Part shown: positions 55,612 to 64,000 of the stretch, in pieces
How positions within the stretch are numbered: position 1 is the first letter of the stretch
Layout of the letters: every line of letters starts with the position of its first letter
From: Buddleja alternifolia
Lineage: Eukaryota > Streptophyta > Magnoliopsida > Lamiales > Scrophulariaceae
Length of the DNA stretch: 64,000 nucleotides
Direction of reading: 5' to 3'
Assembly (NCBI GenBank): GCA_019426215.1
Contig: CM033394.1
Location: 48,668,423 to 48,732,422 of the forward strand
The notes under the pieces: model-generated
What the model was told of the DNA's origin: nothing
What the model saw: only the letters and a program-made list of their open reading frames with translations
The model's database searches: none
Program-made: the position numbers and the translations under genes

Positions 55612-57302
55612 GTGCGTAATCTCCAATTGATTCAACTACGGAAAAATAATACTCTACTACGAACTTCTACATTTTTGTCAAGCTTTGACGACGAATTGTA
55701 GTCTTTCTTATCCGGCTTTTCCAAAGTTAAATAGTAGGTAGATGAACTATGATTATGCATAGTAATATCATTAGTTAATTTTTTGAATTTTATTATTTCA
55801 ATTGTAGTATTATATTAATAGTTATTTGATACCTCTAAAATCGATTCTCTGTACTGAGTCATAGGATAACCAATATACATTGCAGCCACATCTTCGAACA
55901 ATGTAATTGTGGCATTGTCGTTGCCATCAGCGAACTTCATGGCCATCAGCGAACTTCATGGTTAGTTGATACCTGTCATTGCTCTAAATTATGAGGTTTT
56001 TTTTTAGTAACTATCATATGAATCTTTACAATAACCAATAAGTGTTTGGTGTGAGTGTGGTTCGGCACTCTCACCACTTAAGAAAAGGTCGAGTGTTTGA
56101 TGCTTTGTGGATGGAGTTCTACTCGTTGGGAGCACTTAACCCCTTTGTAGTCCAATTCGGTGTGAACAAGATTGCCCTGGCCCATTGTGGTTAAGGGATA
56201 TCTGTTGTTTAGACCAAAAAAAAAAGAATTTTTTCAATATACTTAGCTTTCATACCTTGGGAATGTGTCCACTTGTTCATCTTTGCAATTTCTTCATTGT
56301 ATGCCACCAATTGTCTTGGAAATTGGGTGGGTGCAATTGTTGCAAGCTTCGCACTAAGGAATCGACAAGTTTTCAATTGTCTCGACATTCGCTTTGAAGC
56401 AACAATATGCATTCTTTAATTGTTTTCAGAGTTAGCTATTTCATAATGATAAATGTCTCACAAATTCAAAATTGCAAAAATGAACATAATGATAAATCTA
56501 AATAAAAAATATGGATATGACAAAACCAATTTTATATCATGGCATAATCTTAATTTAAACAATTTTATTGTTTAATTTATTTGGCTAACCTCAAGCAGTG
56601 CACAGCTCGATCATTGATCAACTGATTTATTGTGACTTCCTTAGATATTCCTTGATCTTCTTAGTCATCCATCATTGTTCTATATTATTATCTTCATGTG
56701 CGCCCATCAAATTCACATGTGTTTCATCATTTTTTATATTAGTAGTACTATATAGATAGATTGTTTTTTTCATTCTTTTTTAAATTATTTTAAATATCAT
56801 AGAATGTTTGAAGAAGAAATAGTATCACCTTGAGCTGAGGTTGTCCAATATTGCCGATTGCTTCGATCCAGAATAAGGCGAAGAAGAGGCTAAACGAATT
56901 CTTTCAACCCCTGAAGGTACTTCAATCCCGTTAGGGCTAACTGCTAAAGGATTCCTTCAAGAATATTGAGTCGAACCCTTTTAGAGATAGGGAAATCAAG
57001 CGAAATATCCAAGCCAATGAAAGAGTAGAACTCATTCTCTCCATCAATTGCTACTAAGAACCTAACAGAACTTTTCAAAATGTGGATGGAGAATCCTGCA
57101 ATCCATCGTCCCCTTTCAGGACATGGTGAGTTGAGAATTATAGATGTTGTAGACGTTGATGCCATTTGAATATTTTGGTTTATGTATATCTACAATTAAA
57201 CAAAATGCTTTGACAAAAATATATTTAACAAACGGTATAAAACAAATAAAATGAGTAGAGTACCAGTTTTTAGTTGCAAATTTTCAACCTCATTCTCTAA
57301 TT
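55612..57302 (-). pseudogene. Ancestral spacer with RPA-like pseudogene exons
   Basis: Collinear with 6840-7260 and 21642-22751. The minus strand at 55985-55830 reads an exon-like block (YQLTMKFADG, ITLFEDV) with a CAG acceptor and GT donor. A 19-bp tandem duplication (GCCATCAGCGAACTTCATG, 55924-55961) disrupts it relative to the other spacer. Further protein-like blocks occur at 56412-56280 and 57165-56944. No intact gene; the family assignment is tentative. Confidence 0.4.
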
Positions 57303-57305
57303 TTA

Positions 57306-57583
57306 GAGGGTGTTTGGCTAAATTTATCCAAAACATCTTATAAGCTCCTACATCTTATAAGATGTTTTAAGAGTTTATAAGATCTAACATCTTATAAGAT
57401 GTTTAAAAAAAGGTAGGGGTGAGTTACTTTTTTAAAAACAGTTTATAAGATTAAAACAGCTTATTTTACAGTCTTATAAGATGTTTTTTTAAAAAATTTA
57501 CCAAACAAATTTATAGAGCTTATAAGCTCTAAAACATCTTATAAGATGTTTAGAGGAGCTTATAAGCTTAGCCAAACACTCTC
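57306..57583. mobile_element. Tourist-like (PIF/Harbinger) MITE
   Basis: 278 bp with termini GAGGGTGTTTGGCTAA and TTAGCCAAACACTCTC and a TTA target duplication (57303-57305, 57584-57586). It is absent at the paralogous site (ATTTTAGTATC near 24365-24375). The interior repeats the palindrome CATCTTATAAGATG several times. Confidence 0.85.
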
Positions 57584-57586
57584 TTA

Positions 57587-57920
57587 GTATCTTATTGCTG
57601 ATTGAATTTCAGTATGGAAGTGTTAAGTATCCGCATGGCAAATCTCACATGAAAACATATACAATGAGAGTGAACATTGTACCATATAAAGTTGATAAAC
57701 TATGCAGCTTCAAATGAACACAAAGTAAACAAAAAAATGATTCGACTAACCTGGTCATGAGATTAAGAAAAAAAAAAAGAGGCTGCGGTTAAAAAATATT
57801 ATGATAATAAAAGAAAGAGTTCGCGGTTAAAAAATAATGTGATATATAGGCTATCAACATCATCAAAGTTTCCTGCATTATTTTGTTGTGGCAAAGATTT
57901 TAATTGTCATCCTTCGTAAA
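57587..57920. other. Ancestral spacer DNA, no gene seen
   Basis: Collinear with 24371-24717. It contains the empty SINE site near 57910-57928. Confidence 0.55.
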
Positions 57921-58079
57921 GCACTAATGCTACTGCAAGAATACAATAAAATTGTTGTGGCAATAATTTTATTTGGCATGCTTCGTATGGCACTAATGCT
58001 AATGCAAGAATACAATAAAATTGTTGTGGCAATAATTTTATTTGGCATGCTTCGTATGGCACTAATGCTACTGCAAGAA
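57921..58079 (+). repeat. 69-bp tandem repeat, long allele
   Basis: Units start at 57921, 57990 and 58059 (last partial), one more than in the other spacer. Units 1 and 2 are nearly identical. Confidence 0.85.
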
Positions 58080-58571
58080 TGTAAATATGGAGAAGTTATA
58101 TGTTATAATTACCACACTTCATCTGCATCGTCCAAGCATAGTATTAGAAAGAGATAATTTTTTAATGCAATAAATTGGGCTTTTAGTCTTCATGGCAGCT
58201 AGAAAGGCGATGACAAATTGGAGAGTATCTTTTTATTTCTTTTATGGCTCAAGCCTTATGGACTTTTAACAATTAATCAGTAATAATAACAATAATAAGT
58301 ATTGTTATTACATAATGGCCATCCTTTTTATGACCAATCAATTTTGTAAATTAGTGGTGGAATCAATTTGGACTAAATTGTACTTACTTTCAATACATAG
58401 TTGAAAGTAGAAGTGTAAAATCACAATCGAAAGAAACAATAAGATATCCACACTTTTTAGTATAGTATAGATAAAGATAGATATATATATATAGATATAG
58501 ATCTTTGTACAGCTAACACAAAATTTCTTTTTGTTAGAATGACAAATTGATTACCAGAGAATTACACTTTT
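58080..58571. other. Spacer DNA downstream of gene C, no gene seen
   Basis: AT-rich, collinear with 25023-25527 apart from a TATA/GATA-rich stretch at about 58455-58540 that differs from the other copy. Confidence 0.5.
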
Positions 58572-59060
58572 GTTCCTTCAACTTTACCCGTAAAACACTG
58601 TGGTCGCTTATTTATCGGATTCGACAAATATAGTCCTAAATATTGCATATATAAGCAGTTTTGGTCCATGCTTTTAATTTTTCAACGGAATGGCTGCATG
58701 TGAGCTCAAATTGGGGAAAATCAGTTGATTTTGGCCCTGAAAACATCAATTTGCACAATCTATCTCCACTTTTTTCAAATGTCAGTGGAATATTTGCAAT
58801 CAATATTTATAAAAATTGAAAATTATCAAATATCAGGGTTTACAAATTATATGAGAAAATTTGGGTTGGATTATGGTTTGAAGGGTGTGACCCTGAAATG
58901 AAGCGAGATTGCACTAATTTCCCCGCATTTGAGTTTATTCCATTAGTTTTTGGATGAAAAGTAACAACATGAATGAAATCTGTTTAAAACTGAAATATCT
59001 AGGATTAAATTTGTCGAGTTGGATAAATGGGGGACCAAAATTGTGTACAGTTCAGGGAAT
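58572..59060. mobile_element. Old long-TIR element, shared copy
   Basis: Orthologous in position to 25528-26012, with the same inverted ends (GTTCCTTCAACTTTACC; GTACAGTTCAGGGAA). Confidence 0.5.
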
Positions 59061-59462
59061 AACGACGATCACTTGAAACTTTAGATTATTCCAAACTGTG
59101 ACCTCAAGAGCAACATTATTAAAGTAGCAATGTAGAATTCATTGTTGTATGTTAGAATAATATATTGTCATAATATATCTTACACTAATATCTTTTCTTA
59201 TTTAGATAGATGATCATAATCTCTTGTTTATAGGCTAGAGTATAATCTTCTCTCACTGTTTATGGTGTAGGTTACGATATCATTAGATTCTCTTATAACT
59301 CTATATACAATACAATTCAGAAAATGAGAAATAATTCCCAAGGGGAATTTCATAATTCTAAATTGTATTTATTTAATTATTTCGCATCACACATAATTAA
59401 TAACAGCTTATGCTTTGTATTTATTGCTGTGGAATTCATTAAAAAAAAAAAACCTAACATCC
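59061..59462. other. 3' flank of SEO gene C
   Basis: Collinear with 26013-26394, including the possible Copia LTR piece. No gene. Confidence 0.4.
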
Positions 59463-62400
59463 TCAATCCGTGCAGCACCTGTACATAACATACTTATCCA
59501 TAGCCTTGCCACATTCCGAGCAAACCAGCTTCTCAGGTATATATCCAACGTTCCCTGGCAGAATCAAACGGTTACAATGATGTTCAGGATGAACACCCTT
59601 TATCTGTTCATCCAAAACCCTCACGAAATCGTCGGGACGATCGACTTTATAGCCCCATTGGCTATAATTCTCCAAGACAGGCAGCACAATGTCTCCAATC
59701 CCCTTGGTCATCTCATGGTTTCCTCGGCTGAATACCGCCCAGCCGTGTTCGCTGCTGTCGAACGTTAGGACGTCCATGATCTCCTGCATCACGCGGTCAT
59801 TGTCGACTGTCATCCCGATTTGATTCTTGGAGTTCCACATGCTCCAGAGGCGGACCCAGAAGTACCACACGTAGTCGTAGTAGTCGTTGAGCGAGAAGAT
59901 GTGGCTGAGCTTCTCGCGGTTGATTATTTCATGGCAACGACGGACTTTGTCTTTAGGGTTGCGTTTCCCAACGTAGAGCATTTCTAGGGGGACGCGGAGG
60001 GCTTCGGTCGCTGCTCGGGCAGATAGGGTGAACCGACGGATCCATTCTATGTCCTCGCCTCCGTATAGGCATATAACCTTATTGCCTGCTATCTGTTAGA
60101 CCGGAAGCCAAAGGAGTCCAGAGAGAAGTCAAAAGAGTCAAGAGAGTAGGTAGCGAACTTTGATGGAATGCTTGTTTCCTTTCCTATATATGCAATTTTG
60201 GCTTATGTTTGGCAGTTTGTTTTTCTATTCTGAGTAGTTTTCGGGTTGCTTGTGCATCAAGTATTCAGCTTTGTATATGGTGGCATGTACGTTGTATTAT
60301 TTATTAATTACACTTCAAATATCGAGAATAGAGATGTGAGAACTAGTATAGACTCGTCAATGTTAGGCAGTTTGGCCGAATCAGGTTAACATCTGTGTCA
60401 TCTTAGGACAAATCATACACAGAATCTCAGTGTCTATCAACCTGTTGGGTTATTTGTTCATTATATATGGTTCTTGATTGTGCATTTTTCATTTTATATG
60501 GTTCTTGATTGTGCATTATATATTTATTCAAGTTAGTTCTATATGAGTAGCAAGAACCTGGAAAATTCAGGGGAAAGGATAAATTAATCACGTACCCAAT
60601 CTGGAATGCGTGGATCGATAGAATCTGCTAGTAATTCGATGTTCCAGTTGATTTCTGACCAAAGATCCCGTTCCCTAGCAGCAGTGAAGGGGAAAGCTGT
60701 ACTACCCCAAATCCACATCATTGGTAACGCATCAAGATTCGACGGTTTTCCTTGGGGATCCAAAACGACGAGCATAGGCATGTGTGTGAATTTCCAGACC
60801 TCTCGGATGTACCTGATGGTAACATGCTCGACCAATGAAGGGTGATCCACCGAGTACCAAGGCATACTGTTATTTCGTAGGTCGTAGAATGTTGTATCTT
60901 GCAACGAGGTCATTGAGGTTCTTTGGTCGACTAAAGGCAGCCAAAGGACCTCGTACTGATGCCTCATTGAATTTTGGTTGTAAATCATGTGGAGAATGTT
61001 TAACTCTTCGTGAGGGACTTCGAGGTCTGAAATCAGTAGGAGCACGTATTTCAGCCTAAGCACCTCGAGACGTTCCTGTTTTAAGGAAAAATCGAGAAAT
61101 TTAGATCTACAGGGATTAGGAAAAAATGGTGTTAATGAATAGAGAAAGAAACTGACGTTCGTCTTTCTTGAACCGTCATAGAGTGGCCTTTGATCTTCTC
61201 GTGAACGAATCATCGCCCTGAGTAATCTCATGTTGTCAATGTGAGATGTTTCCATAAGTTTCTTGAGTGCGGTGTATGCATCTTCCGATTTCTTCCTCTC
61301 TACAAAACGAAAAAAAAAATATCATTTTCACAAGACGATCGTGTGTTTTTGGTGTGCCCATTTTGTGGAATAATTGAATCAGACTGTGACTCACCAATTA
61401 AACTCTTACAAATCATCAGTTGATTTTGTAGGTGGTCCATTATGACTGAGAGCTTATGAGCCAAACTTGATATCTCCCAGGACTCAGCAGTTGAGTTGAT
61501 ATACCTGATAAACAACAAGAGTGTTAGCATTCATTGAGTGCGACTATATGGGAATCAGAATCTCGAGAACCTCTGATAGTTACTCATAGGACCTCTGGAA
61601 CTCTAACCCTGATACAATCATAACCATCTGGTGGATTATACGTCAGTTTCAGTTATAACCGACAACAAATCACTCAATTGTCATGTCTTATTTACCTGCT
61701 TGTGATTTTAATCACGAACGCTATTCGGTGACTCAATTATCGTGTTCATAGATTTTATAAACCAGTAGTATAAGATAATCAATGAGAAGGAATATGCTTA
61801 CTCGTGACCGCTTCCAACAAGGTTGAGGAATATGGATGCACAAGCCAAAAGGCTTCTTATGACCCAATAAACAGCTAATGGAATGTGAGCAGTTGCAGTT
61901 GTAAGTTCTGGTGATTCGTGGCTAATGTACATGGAAGGGAGCTCTTTAAACTCAACAATACAGTGAGTTACCTTTACTACTGCATTCAAGAGGTCGAGGA
62001 TGGCCTCAAACTGCCTTCCTATATGACCGGAATGACCCATTATGTCTGCGAGATCCTTGAGCATTGTAATGTTCTTCGCGAGTGGATTCTTCGTATGGAG
62101 CTGCTCGACTAGCCAAAACTCGCCATAGTTGATGGCAAAAGCGGCAAAGGTAATGACAACTTTGGCATCCCACGAGTAGTTTGACAGTGATTTAAGAAGG
62201 TCCATGGTAACAGAATGAGATTCACTTCCAGCAGAACAGTTTGAGATTATCTGTTAATCATCGGAAAAAAATTTGATAACAAGTAAGTAATATCGCGATG
62301 AAACGTCGTTTTAAGGGACTTTGGATCTTCTATTCTGATTTGACTGACATTTTATTATGTGTTTCATATTACAGATGTATACCGATTGAACAATGTATAT

Positions 62401-63573
62401 GCATTACGTGCATATATATACGAAATACAAGATAAAACATCAAATTAGTGCACATGATTCAAATTGGGACGAGGGGTTTGATGGGATAAAGTGTGGAGAC
62501 AAATCAAATGGATCAAAAGAAGAAGAAGAAGAAGGTGGAAACGGGCTGATTTCGGATTCTGGAAAAGCATGCCGCGGCACAGGACCGCGACATCAGAGGA
62601 GTGCCGCGGCGCCGTGCCGCGGCATCAAGACTTGGACCGCGGCACTGTGCCGCGGTACAAAATGGCAGAATGGTCTGGACGCGTTTTCGACACCTATGCA
62701 TGCGTCTTTGATGACTCGACGCGTTATGGATGCGTTTTGGACTTCTTCTTTGCCTATATATATCTCCCATGCTGCTATGTAATTAGTGTGTGAGAGAGGT
62801 GTACAAAAGAATAGAATTATACACTCTCTACCCCTTGTAATTGCATCTCAGATAAAGAAATGAAATCTCTCTAGTATAGGTCCGTGGACGTAGGCATTAT
62901 TGGCCGAACCACGTAAATCGTTGTCTCGTTTTTCTCGCTTTCATTCTTACTTTAAAGTTCTTTTATGCGCGTTGATTCCTAACAGGGTTTGCATATAGAC
63001 TTTGTAAATATATATACCTCAGAAGAAATCTTGTTGATGGGAAATGCCAGCAATTTAACAATCTCCGAATCATGTTCAGAACCGTGGATGATTTTGTGAT
63101 CCAATGTATCTAACGTGGCATGAATTGGAGCTCCCTGGAAATAAAACGTGCAAAAGAAATTCAGTTGTATGCAAATTAAATACTTATACTTAAAACGATC
63201 AATGAAATTTTAAGAATCATACAAGAGTAGTAGTGTGACTAGCTTCAGCAGTTGTTGGCCTAGCAAGACGCATGATATCCTCGACAAAAGAAAGAACTGG
63301 CTTCACGTCGAGCTCTTCAATATCAGGGGCATGAGTGGCCACAATGTGTTTTGTGAGGGTGTTATCGTCCGAAGAGAAAAAAAGGCGGCCCTGATCGTGT
63401 CTTGCCATCTGACGGCTTCCAGTTGTTACTGGCGGGAGGGCTTTGACAGGGGTGTGATCGGGTTCATGGTGTGGGCTTAAACTGTGATCAGGTGCTAGAG
63501 CTTTAGCTAGTCGTTCCTTTTGGGTGGTCAAGGGCAGAGCCTTGGTTGCTGGAACTGCATCTCGGCTCGCCAT
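59463..63573 (-). CDS. SEO: SEO gene C, complete sieve element occlusion protein
   Basis: Seven exons on the minus strand: 63223-63573, 63018-63134, 61802-62250, 61395-61504, 61157-61299, 60596-61075, 59463-60092. Every exon has the same length as in gene B, giving 759 codons with intact GT-AG sites. The N-terminal, thioredoxin-like and C-terminal SEO domains are all present, ending CSECGKAMDKY...YRCC. It differs from B at scattered residues, for example LAKALAPDHSL against LTKALGADHSL and ISSE against the ISCE Cys at the end of exon 2. Intron 2 is 767 bp instead of 255 because of a solo LTR. Likely functional P-protein paralogue; expression not shown. Confidence 0.92.
62479..62984. mobile_element. 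Solo LTR in intron 2 of SEO gene C
   Basis: 506 bp, TGATGGGATAAAG ... GATTCCTAACA, with 5-bp duplication GGGTT (62474-62478, 62985-62989). Absent from intron 2 of genes A and B. It carries several GC-rich TGCCGCGGCA-type palindromes (62565-62660) and a TATATATA box at about 62753-62762 on the plus strand, antisense to the SEO gene. The 'ggccgaaccacgtaaat' stretch recalls Copia LTRs. Confidence 0.82.
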
Positions 63574-64000
63574 TGAAGAGGATGCAAGAAGAGGTTTCTT
63601 GAAGTGGTTTTGTTTTGCTAGAGGGACAGATTTGTTGTGTAAATTCGGTGTTTTAACTCGAGCTATAAATAGATAACAATTAGCACAAATAGAAGAAAGG
63701 GAGATAGAAACACTTAACTTAGGGTGGAATAAAGTTGTACCTTGCTTCCATTGTGGTCTTATGTCTGATGGGGGTTTGGAATTGAGTTTCTACCACTGTC
63801 AAGATTTTGGTGTTCTTACAACTTTTTTTTTTTGTTTTGTTTATTATACCATTCTCATGATTCATGTTGTCTATTACCATTGTCGTGATTGGGAAATTTT
63901 AAGACATACCATTGGATGCAAGTCATGTAAATATTTTTTTCAATTTTATCGCTGCATCCAATGATGTTAGACAGACCGTCTCCATTAGAATCACCTGTCA
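63574..64000. other. Upstream region of gene C
   Basis: The first ~215 bp are almost identical to the gene B upstream region. From about 63790 the sequence differs and contains an inverted pair CATTGGATGCA / TGCATCCAATG (63911-63921, 63952-63962), perhaps the edge of an element cut by the window end. No gene. Confidence 0.5.
63664..63671 (-). promoter_or_regulatory. TATA-like box of SEO gene C
   Basis: TATTTATA on the minus strand, 91 bases upstream of the ATG, identical in context to gene B. Confidence 0.4.

Noticed and set aside
57921..58079. CRISPR-like array
   Set aside because: The units are head-to-tail 69-bp repeats without unique spacers, in a plant nuclear sequence.
62393..62793. 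Two overlapping plus-strand frames of 129 and 100 codons
   Set aside because: They lie in the solo LTR of intron 2 of gene C. The apparent coding capacity comes from GC-rich palindromes.

Overview
The window is nuclear DNA of a flowering plant, most likely a eudicot. It holds intron-containing sieve-element-occlusion (SEO) genes embedded in plant-type transposons: SIRE/Maximus-like Copia, Athila-like Ty3/gypsy, CACTA, hAT, Mutator-like (MULE), Tourist MITE and a tRNA-derived SINE. No species is assigned.

Backbone: a tandem array of three SEO genes, all on the minus strand. Gene A (1-2015) is cut by the left window edge. Gene B (26395-30034) and gene C (59463-63573) are complete, with seven exons of identical length coding for 759 residues each. 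SEO proteins form the P-protein filaments of phloem sieve elements. The spacers A-B (2016-26394) and B-C (30035-59462) are paralogous, so nearly every later insertion can be checked against an empty site in the other copy. A and B differ at one base over 2,098 bp and then diverge abruptly just upstream of the ATG, the pattern of a gene conversion tract.

Spacer A-B holds a long-TIR element (about 3341-4578), a hAT MITE shared with the other spacer (5739-6083), fragments of a dead RPA-like gene, a CACTA-type element (7262-21641) containing a decayed Copia element (7563-20675), a solo LTR (22752-24211) and a SINE (24735-24923). Spacer B-C holds a MULE (31185-32558) with a related MITE inside it, a young complete Copia element (32850-46714, TSD GATCT), the shared hAT MITE (47028-47365), a defective Athila-like element (48121-55609, TSD TTGTG) carrying an internally deleted hAT transposon (51673-53958, TSD GTTCGGTG), and a Tourist MITE (57306-57583). 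A 506-bp solo LTR sits in intron 2 of gene C.

The most unusual system is the third ORF of the two Copia elements, downstream of pol. It is open for 1,393 codons in the young element. It has diverged far more than pol, carries short phase-1 introns (one is in frame and open in the young copy), and is preceded by a promoter-like block with G-box/ABRE and TATA-like motifs.
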